Assembly (NCBI GenBank): GCA_008508345.1
Contig: QNGE01000910.1
Location: 92,303 to 156,302 of the forward strand
Direction of reading: 5' to 3'
DNA from: Paragonimus westermani
Taxonomy: Eukaryota; Platyhelminthes; Trematoda; Plagiorchiida; Troglotrematidae
Length of the DNA stretch: 64,000 bases
Shown here: positions 46,241 through 58,850 of the stretch, piece after piece
Numbering within the stretch: position 1 is the first letter of the stretch
How the letters are laid out: the number at the start of each line of letters is the position of its first letter
Program-made: the position numbers and the translations under genes
The notes under the pieces: generated by a model
What the model saw: only the letters and a program-made list of their open reading frames with translations
Told to the model about the DNA's origin: nothing
The model's database searches: none

Positions 46241-47830
46241 ACGATAATGGCCATATTTAACCGTTTCAAGGTCTGTGAACCTCACCTGCACACCCTGTAT
46301 TTGAAGTAACCCCAAAAGAAAGGCATTCGCTGAAGTAATAGTGAATGACCTCAGGGATCACTTACCTAGACATTTGTGACTGGATCAAAACCACTAGAGC
46401 TTTTCACAAACACACATACGTGATATTTAGTGTGATATCTCTTCATCAAGTCAAAACCACAAGTATTCCATTACTTCCAGTTGTTAATACACTTGCACAA
46501 TATTTCTGCTGTATTTACAACCTGATTTGTGTAGGATTGTGCAAAATCTCACCGGTAACGTTTTTATCAAACAGCGTGTACAGTGTAGATTTAGTTTCTA
46601 TACGAAGGCACTCATCTCTCTCTTTATCTTTGCATGATAGTAATGTTAACCTTTCGGCAAAACACAAAATCTCTGACGTACTGAAATTCAGAAACTCCGT
46701 AAATTCAATCATCTGCGAATGAATTACAGAACCAGAAAATCATAACGTCATGTCCTGTATCTCTAAGGTAAATTCCTGGTTCATGCACATTGGTATACTG
46801 TGGAGTGTATACCATGGGAATGCGTTTTTTTATTCCTATCCGATTAAGACAAGAATGGTAGTAATTTTGTGTGACATTGAAGGTAGGTGTATATCACGGT
46901 GGTGTAGTCAATCCCAGCCATTGGTAACCAATAATATCTATGTTATTTGTGTTTCATCGGTAAACTACCAGGGTAAGTTCAGTAATCACCAATAGGTTCT
47001 TCTTGAACAGAATCGAATGTGGCGTTTCTCCTTGTACAGGTCATAAAGGATGCCTAAATGTTTCCCAGGCATTAAAAGTCAGCGGGACACAATGACATGA
47101 AGTAGAGATTGAGCTCCGCAAAACCTGAAAATGTCATACGTATCTTAGCTTTTTTTGTAACGCAGCTACATTACTTCACGTCACAGTTTAGAAGTGTGTA
47201 AGCATTACTAGAAAACGGCCTGCCGTGTCCAAACAACAGCAGAGGAAACACCTATATTCATTTGGCCTTTCTTTAAGTTATAAATCTGTCTTGTTTGGGA
47301 ATGCAATTTTATGGTATCCAACACCTCATGAAAAAGCTACTGTGATAGCGCACTTCGTAAGGGAACTATCATGTTTTTACTTCGTTCATTTGAACTCATT
47401 GTGTGCGCCCGTTTCCAGCCTTGCGCTACCATTCATTCGAAGCAAAACTGTTGCTCATCTGGTAGAACACTTCCTACAGTCGGGTACGCTTGGTCTGCCA
47501 CTGGATCGAATCAGGCAGGAGTTCAGGATTTTTGCAAATGCTTTTCCCATAAAGTCACTGAGACGTTTACTACACGTTTTATCGATCGTGGACAATAGTG
47601 GTCAAAGTACTGAGACGACGGGGTCTAGAGATTTGGTCAAAAATGCGTATACATCTCTGTGCTATCGCGCACGACTGTTTGGAGCGGTGTACCGATGTCG
47701 TTTATCACTCCGATTCAGTTAAACGTCTTTTTAGTTGAGCCTTTTTACCTACGTATCTCGCGAAATGATGTGTACTCCGGGTTTTGAAATCTAGTGATTA
47801 TTTGCGGCACCATTAGTACTGGTGTTGTGA
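46241..47830. other. Stretch without assigned gene
   Basis: Two forward frames, 46345-46722 (125 codons) and 47225-47722 (165 codons), are longer than most in the window, but neither shows a known domain or flanking exons. Confidence 0.3.
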
Positions 47831-47859
47831 ATCCAGAAGGCGGACGACACAAAGGTTGC

Positions 47860-48125
47860 TTTATTGGAGAAACCAATTCACCACTTAAGCCTCTCAACGG
47901 GACTAGAAACAAAACCACTCATTTGCACACCGCACTCTTCTGAGGACGCTCCAGTCCCTCTGGACACCATGTCTCAGTTCCGTCATGTGGCGACAGCCAT
48001 TATATATCATTCTGTCTTGCAACGATCCTTCCCACATGTCTCCCGTATTTATCCCGCGATCATTTCGATCCATGCGGCTACTGAATAATTGTGTGAGTAG
48101 TATAGTGCGATCTTCTATCCTCACT
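47860..48125 (+). repeat. Dispersed repeat family A, copy 2
   Basis: Aligns with 1-245 in the same orientation. It lacks the 16-bp internal tandem duplication of copy 1. Confidence 0.7.
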
Positions 48126-48369
48126 ACATTAGGTCAGGTGAGTCGAGCACGTTCTAGTGCCTATAATTCGTCTAACCAATTAACTCGGACCTTCCTCGAA
48201 AAACTTGGGTTAACAACCGGGCGAAGCACGACTGAACGCGGAGTGCATCGCTGAGAAACAATGCTAACCAAAATAGAGCAAGCCGGATTGTCGATAGGTT
48301 AACAATCAGACAGAGGTCTCACACCCGGCGCATTAGCGGGCGGACCACAATTTTGACAGGATAATGTCA

Positions 48370-48905
48370 GCAGTCTCATATTGTGGTGGATTATCTAACC
48401 GGAGGTGTGAGTACTCCAGCTCTCAGCGGAACACCTCAACGCGGCCAGGAGGTACATCCAAAAGCCCGCAACCAGCGGATCGAGGACAACATGGGCGACC
48501 GGACGAGCCATCGTTCAACTGGATCGGTCCAACGGACGACACGGTAGGTAAAATGCAATGGATAACCAAATCGTGTGTGTTTGTGTGTATTCCAACACTC
48601 GGGAGAATATCTCGACAGGGTCGTAGAATACCATCACAACCCATAGTGGATAGGCCGCGGACAACACGAGCGATCGGACGAGCCACCACCCAACGAGATC
48701 GGACTAACAGATGAGGAATGGCAACTGAAAACTTTCCTCACAGAAGGCCTTGGCTACACACAAACCGGGCTGAAGTGCATGCGACGTGTGAACGGAAACC
48801 GGGGTTGTAGCCTGGAATCTTGATTCATAAACGCGGGCGCGCGCGTAGCATGGCAACCAGCGAGTTGGACAATAAAGATTTTGTCTTATTGAACGCCTTT
48901 TCGCT
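48370..48905 (-). repeat. Dispersed repeat family U, copy 4 with internal duplication
   Basis: On the minus strand it begins near ATCTTTATTGTCCAACTCGC and holds the inner GGCTCGTCCG-TCGC block twice (near 48675 and 48505), so it looks like a partial tandem copy. The GCGCGCGC-rich stretch near 48835-48848 is CpG-rich. Confidence 0.65.
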
Positions 48906-49324
48906 GCAATATGATGAATGCAAGTCGGGGCTTTCATTGACCCATATCTGTCTCCAGAGTTCTAACCGAGTTGAGTATCAAGTACGGGCAATATGAGGAA
49001 GCCTGTGCACACCACCTCAGTGTGCTCCCAGTACTGTCAACTCACCGAAACTTTATCAGCTAGTGTGAGAACGAAGTCGAGAGTCTACCTTTTGTCAGAA
49101 GCATGATCACAATCCCACTGGACAGTCATACTCCTATATGACACAAGTGCCCGTACTTCCGCTTGTCAACAGTACGCCCTGTATGAGTCTATCACGGGAA
49201 CCACGCCGATACATCTCTATGAACAAACTGACGAGAAAGCCCTCAATTCTGTTATCGTTACGCACTGCTTAATAGCAGATAATTCATGTCATGTGGCTGA
49301 GCAAAGACGAACTGAATCCAAATC

Positions 49325-49795
49325 GTGTCCACTTCTGTACTGATATACGAAATCCAGCGTTCCACCGTCCTAGCATTTGCTGTCTCTATAACGGAAAATA
49401 GTTTCCAGAAGATGCAGTTTACTGGCTTTTGCTATGACTTCTGTGCAGCTGCTTTAATGACTAATCCAAATAAGTTTATTTATTACAGAAGCTTCGGCCG
49501 ATTGTGTGAGGGTACACTTACAGCCGTTGGTGTCAGTGAACTCGCCATAGTAGATGATAATCAGAACGCTAACACCTATACTCAGGTGATGGAACATTTT
49601 GTTGCCTTTTCTATTCTAAGGTTAACAAGGGACCGTAATTTCCCAGCAGGACAGTCCCGAATCAGACGTCACATATCACAAGGCATGGCTAGTTTAAAAA
49701 AGACGTTAGAAAGTCATAAAATTCACACCTTCGAAATCGCTCACTTCACCTGTGCGTGGCATGATGGGGGCAAAACATGTGAAGTGAGGCGCTAA
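49325..49795 (+). mobile_element. Tc1/mariner-like transposase fragment (DDE region)
   Basis: A 156-codon open frame contains GVSELAIVDDNQNANTYTQV followed by an MEHFVAF block, then a PAGQSRIRRHISQ block. It parallels the G-GeL-i-dG-nNa-kY--vL---l-pf then f-qDnA--H-s order around the second catalytic Asp of Tc1-family transposases. The expected D-N-A motif reads GQSR, so the catalytic residue is lost. No terminal inverted repeats were found by eye. Confidence 0.6.
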
Positions 49796-49799
49796 TCAT

Positions 49800-52210
49800 A
49801 TGACAATTACTTTTACACCCTGATCATTGTTAAGGCATCCCGGCAATCGCGGTAATGGATGGCGCTTATCTGGCTCTAAAGATACGCTGTCGATTGACGT
49901 TGGTTAAACTCATCAGTTCTAAAGTACCATGGTAACCTGGGGTGGTTGCATAACTTTTCTTATGAGTCACGTTCTTTTACTCGAACAAACTTCAGCTCAG
50001 AGCCCCCCAAGGCCACTTATTCGTTTGCTGCCAAAAATGTTTGTTGATTTGAAAGTAAAGTAGTGATTATTGATGGATGGGATGGCCGTGTAAAGTTTTT
50101 CGCAGGGTTTGCTGGACCGAATATAGTTGGGCTTCGGCACGACGGTCTGGCATGACGAAAACCACCCGGGGCACGCCTGTCTTCAAGATTTACCGAATAC
50201 TGTCATTGTTTCGAAGAGACACGGGTAACAGTAGACTTTCTAGTTAGTAATCTGATGGAACCACTACTGTGTGAGGTGTCTGATGAGCAACTACCCGTCT
50301 CCTTTGATCAACAAAACTGTTCGGCCTGATAAACGCAGAAGACTGATGGGGTATAAGAATGCCAGTAAACGGCACGTTTCGGGAAGTGCGTTAACGCAAC
50401 GCAAAAAAAGCCTTGCCAACGTCTCCAGAAGAAAATTAAGCATAAATTGGGTCAGAAAATCGATTCTGTCCATTACAGGCAAACCACAGACACGCACGAA
50501 AAAGGTGGGCAATCGATCATCGTTTAGCCAGTCCATCTTGTATTCACAAAATGACAGTCCACGTGTGTGCGTGCTCTGAGACGTCTACGTAATGTACGCT
50601 CAGCAAGGTCAGAAATTGCTTGGCCGTTGGTGCGCTTTTAATTTCCCTTATTGGCGTAGTTTAACAAAAGCAACCAAGTCTGGCAAACCGCTGGTGCGGG
50701 TATTAACTACTGATTAGATTGCAAAGGAGTCATGCAAGAAAGTCCTGTCCTATTCCGGTCGCCCACCCCGTCCCGAATAACCTTCATTCACGAACGTACA
50801 CGCATCTAGCCCCGTATGCGTCCGGGTTTCAGGTTTTGGCATCGATTGACTAGTAAACTCATTTTTCAAATCAGAAGCAGTCCCACAGATCGCAACACAA
50901 GCACACCAAACTTGAAAGCTATCTAGCGTGGTGCTTGTGTTCAGTAATGTTTTTGATACAACTAGTTTGATAAAGGCTGTCAGAAGAGCTTAAAGTGATG
51001 CAAAATCATTTGGTTTTAACTCGTGTAGTGACCAACAGCGTACTGAATGGTCGATTTCGTCTCCAGACTAGCTTCAGTGATTCGACAAAGCGAGAAGGTG
51101 CAAGAACACGAAGTGACCAACGAATCTCATTGCCTATAGACAGAACGTCAGTGAGTTAGTTTTCTGAAGATAAACGGATTCGATGAAGGAATCAATTTAT
51201 ATTCATAGTACGAGCACGCCCGCACCATCTCTCTGACCACAGATGTTGAAGGTGGTCAAAATGACCGGCCTGAAGGTGTTACGGTGAGAAAAGTTAGAGC
51301 TTCTCGTAAGTTTATACGTGGTAATCAGAATAATTACGTGTATACCGTAACATCAATCCCCTCGCTTACTTCCTAGAGGATAAACCCACGGACCAATCTA
51401 GGCGACTCATTAATTTTGGTTGATACCTTCTTTGCACTATTTTTAAATAAGGTTTCTGACTGGTGTGAAAGGAACAGTCCGCCCGCTAACGTTCGTAGAG
51501 TGAAATGTCTTGCCATCAGCAAACCGGCCTAATTCTCATTGGCTGATAACATTTGTTCAACGGCGTCCTGACTACAGTAATATCTGTCCAAAATGAGTAC
51601 CACGCCATCCAGTTTACGTTTTGCAGTAAAGCGTCTAGCCGATCGCTGACCCAACGTCAAACATACCTACCCCTCTTCTGCAAACAATGTTAGTTCAACC
51701 GTACATCTCAATTTAAGTCATCCTACGCCTGGTGAGTGTCATGTTTATCAGAACTAATTGGAGTGACGACCAGCGGATACGCAGGCCTGCTGGTACAGAT
51801 TAGGTCACGGCAATTACTGGGCTACGAAGCCTAACAGCCGTGTATCTGAGAGTTATATCATAACCAATCTCGAACCTTGTAAGCACTGCGACTCGCACAG
51901 CTTTGCTACCCGACGTACATTCAGCCGTTTCCATCACATTGCCGAGTCCAACGGACAAGTCGTCCGTAGGACGGCACTGCGTAGTGATGGCGGTAGCTTC
52001 CACGCGAATGTGTACATACCGTTGACACAAAGGAGTGCACAATCCAAGCAACTAGGCTGTGAGGCGAATGCAACGAGGCTTTTTTCCTCTCAAAAGATCC
52101 GGGCTCCAAAGAGCCGTCCTACAGCAAGAGCGTTAGTCGAGCAAGGAATATTCCTGATTGTAAGATATGCAAAGAACGAAGGTTACGCCGTGCACATCAG
52201 AGACTAGGAT
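49800..52210. other. Stretch without supported gene
   Basis: Short open frames only. The 51800-52109 part has overlapping minus frames of 62-83 codons and somewhat higher GC, with no recognised domain. Confidence 0.35.
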
Positions 52211-52217
52211 GAAGATA

Positions 52218-52678
52218 TTGTAAACTCTCGACTCAATACGCTGGTTCACCTGCGGTATAATAATGCGAGTGATAGAAACCGGATCCTCTTCCTCCTTGTA
52301 ATAATTAACACGGAAAATGTTGGTACCGAAAATAACGCAGCGGCCCTCGTTAATCGCGCCCAAGACAAAACAAAAGACAAGTATCAAAAGCAACTTTGTT
52401 CCACTCAAACAACCTGTGCGACAAGGAGGAAACCGCATGGCACTTAGAAAGGGCATAGCGACCTACAAACATTCTCGGACCAGATGATCGAAGGATAGAC
52501 ATCAAACAAGTAGTTAAGGTCACTAGGCCACCAACGAGCATAGGGGAATAAAGGAGGAACAGGTGAGAAATGTGGCGAAGGTTGCCTCTCGATTGTTCGC
52601 GGCATTCCCGCTCATCCTGATTGGATAGAATTGTTTTCTGGAGGGAGGAGACGGTTTTGGACGGAAAAAGTGGATTCC
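52218..52678 (-). repeat. Repeat S, copy 2
   Basis: Direct-orientation partner of 33201-33661, with seven transitions over 461 bp. The signal-peptide-like ORF from 52456 is intact across the unit; two of the differences alter it (PRVNQRIK becomes PQVNQRIE). Flanking sequences of the two copies differ completely, which marks the repeat ends. Confidence 0.9.
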
Positions 52679-54180
52679 TGTAACCAGTAGTTGTGTAAGT
52701 ATGGAAGACCTCTACTGAGAATGTTCGATTGCAGCTGATCGGTGTAAGTTGACCAATATGCTGTAGCCACTTTGGGAATCCGGCAGGAGTGTTTTGCAGA
52801 CAGAGGGTACTTAGACTGCCTGATCATCAGACAGGACAGGACTTGGTCATTCAGTGAAGTTGAAAAACACTGAGCTTCATGCACGGCCAACCATGAAGCC
52901 CATTAATTTAGACTGAGAGACAAGCATATCTCCAGCGGATATTAAAGAGGTCACTGGCAGACATATAATGCGATGTTAAAAGTGTTTCAAATACATGACG
53001 ATCGGCATGCCACGAATATACGAAGCGGTACTTGTGCAAATATGGGTGCATCTCTAAACCGAAAGGCGCATCAATTTTCGATCATTTGAGGCCAAACAAG
53101 GCAGCACATGCAGTTATGCGCTTTTGTGGCGTATAAAAAACTACGTGATCAAGAATAAACCCGGACTGTTAAACGAGAATGAACATGTGCGGTGATGGTA
53201 AACAAAATCTACACGAATTAGAGTCCAGATAACCCACAAACAGATTGCGAACTATAACATTGCTGGTGTGGAATACAAATAACGAGTAATTAATTTTGTA
53301 TTGCTTCGCAGTGCAACTGCTGGAAACATGCAATTTCGAATCAAATCCAAGCACACATCTTGCTCGACTGGTTTCCGCGGACGCGTAGCGAACCACACTA
53401 CTTGTCAGGAACAACTCCAGGTAGCAAAATGTCCTACCGAGATCCATGAGGTGATGTAGACATCAAAGGACGCAAGAACATAAACAACCTCAGGTCTGAT
53501 GGAAGGCTGACCTGGTTAGGACTGCGAGAAATGTGCCAAAATGGGTAAAACCTGTTATTTTTTATAATCAACGGTCGCCTTGTGTAGGCCGTCTTTTCTT
53601 CATTGCTGTACTGAGCGTTGAGTACAGCCGCTTAACCAATTTTGTTTAATTTCGAGTTTGCCTGTAGATGACTGTCACGGTCGAACCGTTGGGTCACATT
53701 TTCACCCGTATGCGTCTTGGTGTCGCAGCGTAAGTTTGGTTTGAAGGTCCAACGATGGAACGACTACAAGCAGCCCACGTTTGTAAGTATTCTGGTCCAA
53801 CTGTTTCGCTGTAATATCAAACAGACTTGAGAGTAATTAAGCTATGAACTCCTGAACCTGCAACAGCTGTTTTGTTTCGTGTTCTTATCGCAATTCTTTG
53901 GCCGAAGTGTCACCAGCCTACTTTACTGCCATGTTGCATTCCACCACACCATATTAACCCAACTCATTACCCCATTCTTTGGTAAATGTTTACTTATTTG
54001 GAGACCCGTCGTTATTATTTTTGGGCACATACCGGAGACTTGTCTCATTTGCTACCCATGGCAGAAATCATAGTTAGAATGACAGTACACTATATATCAA
54101 GGCTGCATCATTGCCTGAACGACACATAACCCCATTCGCCCTCTGGATACCATATAAGCCTGTCATCTTCGGTGGTTAGG
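52679..54180. other. Stretch without supported gene
   Basis: Open frames at 52612-52890 and 53169-53447 (minus, 92 codons each) match no recognised family. Confidence 0.35.
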
Positions 54181-54185
54181 CGCCT

Positions 54186-54420
54186 ATGCAGATATATCAA
54201 CAGTCAGCTCTTGGACGTAATTCGGACACTCGTCACCAATCTGCTGTCTTGCTAAAATATACCTTTAGGATGCTAGCGCAGTGCTACATCTCTAAGGTCG
54301 TCAAGAACAATGTGCGCTCGTCTGGAGATGCTGCAGCCCAAGCAACTGTTGGAATTGTCATAAGCGTGTACACGGAGATACATCTTGATCGAATACCCAT
54401 CAACGGCCACCCCTGAGTTG
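54186..54420 (+). mobile_element. Possible LINE 3' fragment
   Basis: The AGGATGCTAGCGCAGTGCTA block resembles AGAATGCTAGCCCACTGCTT in the clearer LINE copy at 55740-56170, and the frame gives an RMLAQCYISKVV block. Short and degenerate. Confidence 0.35.
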
Positions 54421-54989
54421 TCATTCATAAAGAACATCGAGTACGCTCACCACGGCCAAGGTCTGTTGTCCCAGTCCTTGTTCCCACAGTAGTCCAACCC
54501 CGATCAAGCACACTTTACTACAAGCTCACTAACCCTCTGCACCCCACTAGGACATTGTAGTATTTGCTAAGGGCTAAGACAATCATATCGGCAAGCTAAG
54601 CTCTGACCAGCATGACCTGGGTGGTCGACATCCTTATCCAACCTGTCAAACAGAAAACGGCGAACGTGTGCTGCAGCCCTGTGATGATAACTGTTTGGCT
54701 CCGATGGGTATCGAGTTTCGGCATTCTGTGTCGATGAGCCATGTGGTGAACTTCATCGCCAAATCAATCGTGGGCGCAGATTGGCTACATAGCGGCCGGC
54801 AACCGACGGTTTAGTTATTCCCAGACTGTAAGTCAATCCGAACTACTATGTAAACGCCACGTTCGCTTTGATGGTAGACCTCATCGTCGAATACAAATAA
54901 ACGTGTTTGAACCAGCAAGGACAGAAACAGGCCACAGTTACCAGTGTGAAGTTGTTTCTGATCTAGGGAACCTACTCTGGACAACATTG

Positions 54990-55265
54990 AAGCACATATG
55001 TGTAATAGATACATATACAGATACAGAAGTAACCGGAGAGGACAGTCTTAACAGCCAAATACGTAGATTATAAAAGGGCAGAAAATACACTAAACAGTCC
55101 TTGACGTTCCATTTCCACAGGGTTTGGGCCGGAAGAGGTGTTTACTTGCACGCAAAGCATACATGCGCTAACACCTTGTGCGATACTGCTGTTTGTCCAG
55201 CCGCCAACCGCTAAGTTTCTATGCAAACATTTGAACTTCCTGATGCTCGAAGGAATATTCCACTT
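54990..55265 (-). repeat. PLE family 2, 3' terminal fragment
   Basis: Aligns with 56830-57190: GCAGAAAA-ACACT, TTTGACGTT-like and CCGGAAGAGG blocks. The family link is inferred from the 57190 copy, which carries the tail of the second PLE family. Confidence 0.5.
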
Positions 55266-55739
55266 CACAGCGAGTACGATTCGGCCCGCAAAACCACCTG
55301 TCTAGAACAACGAAGATAGTTGAGAGAACGGCAACGGAACAAATAGCTACTACTGGGAACTCTCAAAAGCCTTTTTATCTCAAGTGAGCAACGAGTAACA
55401 GAAAGTCAGGTGTGATTGAAGTAATCTGTGAAGACAATGGGGCATCTATTCCTAATCAGTGACGATGCTTAGGTCGCCAGGCTGAGCACTTCCGGCAGAA
55501 GTTTAACTGGCCTTCTGCACCGTTGATTACGCTTTCCAACACCCCCTGTGCTCAACAATCTGTTGTTAGACTGCTCTCAGAAACCTGGGTCAAAATTGAG
55601 ATCGAGTTCCTGATGCGTCACAAGGTACCCGACCGAGATGAACTCTGTGGTATCAGCATGACCTCAGTATTTCTGTGAAAAGTTGAGTGTGTAATGCTGC
55701 TGTAAGAGTGGTCTCATTGTAAGGGTGTGGCATCTGATT

Positions 55740-56170
55740 GGCGCGGAAGGTATTCACAATGCCTGTTTTCGAAAATAGGCGACCCCCAAGCACGACAGTG
55801 TATTGGAAACACCGCGCTCGTAATGACGAACTTCGCGGATATCCCTTCAAAGCGGACAGATTCCGTCGGTCCCTGAATCTGACCTCATCTAACAGGGTTC
55901 AATGGCTTGATCACACTTTAAGAATGCTAGCCCACTGCTTGCCAAGCTATGTTTTGTTCGCGAGTGGTGGGCTAGATTGAAAGCTTTAGCCTGGTGGCCA
56001 GCGTAACTTTGGCTCGGAGTATAACGGCACTCATAGAGCAGTTTGCTTCAGTGAGGTATCCCCAGCTTCCTTCATGGGATCCAGAGGACAATGAACATTT
56101 TTGGAGAACATTGTCTGACGTGGCGAAGAACAGAGGAAAATAGTGTTTCTGTTGCAAATCTGTCCATCGA
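55740..56170 (+). mobile_element. LINE (second type) 3' end
   Basis: The forward frame has KHRARNDELRG, then NRVQWLDHTLRMLAHCLPSY, resembling the LRWLGHVLRM-RLP block near the C-terminus of many endonuclease/RT LINEs. Further on, GGQRNFGSEYNG matches the GGQ-TW block in part. It differs from the RTE-like copies at 640, 10532 and 59360, so it represents another subfamily. Stops are present. Confidence 0.6.
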
Positions 56171-56829
56171 TTCAATTTTTACCCCCTTCAATTTATGTAG
56201 TCTATTTTACTTCCATCTCACACTGTAGCACGCTTGACATCTCATATGGTTTGCAAGTATTTAACAATACAATCACGTTCTGAACTTGAGACTATTATCC
56301 GGTAAGCGATGGACAGCCGACAACTAATTTCGGACAACAAATAAGTAGCAAGCTTGGAGATCGGTATACAAAAACTTCCATTGTTGGAAGGATTGGCCAA
56401 AAAACGTTCATTTAGTGGTGGTAATGTAATGTGAAAAACCAAGCACGAAACTTGGATTTCCAAAGTGACTAGCGATAAAACTGCTACTGAATCCTTAATG
56501 GTCGTTCTAACTCGTGATCAAAGGTTTATAGTCTAAAAACGACAAACCCGTGTAATTTGACCGCGGTATTATTCCACAAGTAAGCGTAGAATATTTAATT
56601 CGATGGGCTATCAGACTTAATTGATGATTTGATTGCAACAAACACGGACCAAACGGTCGAGCGTATAAGATGGAACCAAAAGCTCCTGATCAGTTAACGC
56701 TCATCATGGCGTTCTCCATATTGACAGGAAACTAATTAGAGCGGTACGGTATCTTTGATAAACCAAACACCCGGCTAGCAAAATCCCAGTTAGATGGAAC
56801 CAACAGAACCAAGAAGTGGTTTGAGAAGA

Positions 56830-57190
56830 ATATAAAAAAATAATCCGAACGTGTGTACACAAAAACGGTCGAAAGGGGGAGATTTTCAACAGCCAATATA
56901 TAAATTACAAAAGAGCAGAAAAGACACTGATCGATCTTTGACGTTTGATGTTCGTGGGGGTTGAACCGGAAGAGGCACGTTTACCGGAATCAAGCGGGTG
57001 AATAGGCTAAGGTAACAAAAAACGGAGATAAAGTGTGTGTAAATTGTAATCCTGGAAGAAACAATGTATTGCTAACACGTTCAGCTTTGTGATTTTCCAC
57101 CCACCTTATAGAAAGAGGCTTAAGAACGTATTTGTTTTTAGAAAAATGGCGCAGTGAACAAGTTCGTTTTCGGTTATTCATCACCAGGCC
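56830..57190 (-). mobile_element. PLE family 2, 3' terminal fragment, head-to-head with next copy
   Basis: Minus strand from 57184 reads NNRKRTCSLRHFS, the tail also found at 58290-58345 (plus) and 12000-12040 (plus). Repeat partner at 54990-55265. Confidence 0.6.
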
Positions 57191-58370
57191 AATTACATAA
57201 CATTTGTATGGAAGAGGGTTGTTATGACAAAGCGAAAAATGCCAACCAAACAGATATCTTAGCCATTTTCAACTCGGCCAACACAAACGTAGCATTTGCA
57301 CTAGAAGCTGAACGTAACGATCAACTGTTTCCTGGACGTACTCGTTCAGCGACGTGCCGATGGATCGATTCAACGTAAAATCTATAGGAAAAAGACCTGG
57401 AATGGACAGTATATCCATTTCAGCAGCTTTGCCCCTCTAAGGCAGAAGAGAAATCTCACAAACCGCATGACCAATAGAGCCATGAGAATATGTACATGGG
57501 ATACGGTCTCCGATGAATTAACGTTTCTACGCACACTGTTCCTACAAAATGGCTACCCAGAACGCTTTTTAGACAAGACTATGGAACGTCGCGAGAAACA
57601 AGATGACCCTGACGGAAAAGAAGATAGTATTTATTTCACTACCATTCGAAGGGGATACACTTGCCGAAACTATCACTAGGAGAATTAACACTGCTGTCAA
57701 TAGAACATTCTATGCTGCCAACCTACGTGTTTGATTCACCTCTACTCCAGCCCTATGTTTACGGTTAAAGGATAAAGTGCCCGCTGCTGCGAATTCCTTT
57801 TGTGTATACTCATTTACTTGTTCCTATGGCACTAGTCACGTGGGTCGCACGACCAAGCGCTGAACGTATGCGTGAGCATCATCCAGCCTGGATCAACAAC
57901 AGAGTCACCAAGACAGGTACCAGCGCAATTGTTGCACACCTCATTGATACAAATCAACTGTCAACCTAACCTCCTCTTTTCGTCCGATTTACCGATTCAA
58001 CGGCATTCTCTCAAAAGCTGTCAGATGCCGAATTTCCGCCACGGCTGACGCGATCGAAATTGGACTGAATAATCCACCCTTATGCGCACAGAAGCGATTT
58101 AATCAGACGTTGAGGTTGCTATGGTCAACCACCCACGCCACGACCGGTCAAAACGCCATGGTTCCAGTTTCGTCAAAATGTTGTCCCCGTGTGTGCTTAT
58201 GACCTGTCTGACCTCACTTGAAATTGCTACTTGTTTTTGTTCACTTTGCCCTGACAACGCTGTTCCACATAAATGTTATGTAATTAGTCAGATGAGGATG
58301 AACCGAAAACGAGCTTGTTCGTTACACCATTTTTCTGATGACTACGCTGGGGATTTTTAATCGTATTTAT
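57191..58370 (+). mobile_element. Penelope-like element, second family: RT end plus GIY-YIG
   Basis: Plus strand blocks in order: NVAFALEAERNDQLF, RKKTWNGQYIHFSSFAPL (frameshifted, 57385-57440), RNLTNRMTNRAMRICTWDTV at 57450-57510, FLQNGYPERFL, then the GIY-YIG core CVYSFTCSYGTSHVGRTTKRL near 57800-57865, with EHHPAWINN and TSAIVAHLID after it. The tail NRKRACSLHHFSDDYAG ends it near 58350. Frameshifts separate the parts. Upstream RT motifs with the catalytic box are absent. Confidence 0.8.
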
Positions 58371-58850
58371 TCCAGCAGAAAACTCGCGGTCTATGACAGG
58401 ACTCAACAACTGACGTGATTCATCTATAGAAGAATCGACACATGAAACGCAGACATAATTTCATACGGATTATAAAATTGATGGAGCCGGTGCGAAATGT
58501 AGCAAGGTAACCACTGACATCAGCGGTCTGTTACGAAAAACACACATGGGCAGGAAAACAAACATTAGGATAATACAATGGGTTATCCAAATACTGAGAA
58601 CAATCATGCGGCCATACAGATATCAGTAAGTGGGCGTGGGTGTACACACACGGTTGGCGGCATCCGATTCGGATTAGCCTGTCACAGTGACCTAGGCTAA
58701 AGGGCGTCTGCGCTTATCCATCATCGCAATTGGCTTGCGCCGCACCACGTATGGTTCCACCCACACACATATATCCAGTGTAAACCCGAAGGAGTAGGAC
58801 GGGTAGGTGTGCCAGTGGGGCTTTTGTATCCAGCCGGCCGATGCTGGTTA

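Noticed and set aside
58333..58385. CTGATGA, a GCTGG/CCAGC stem and GAAA near the end of the second PLE family, hammerhead-like
   Set aside because: The loop is very long, the copies at 12020 and 57120 do not keep the stem, and no cleavage helix was found.
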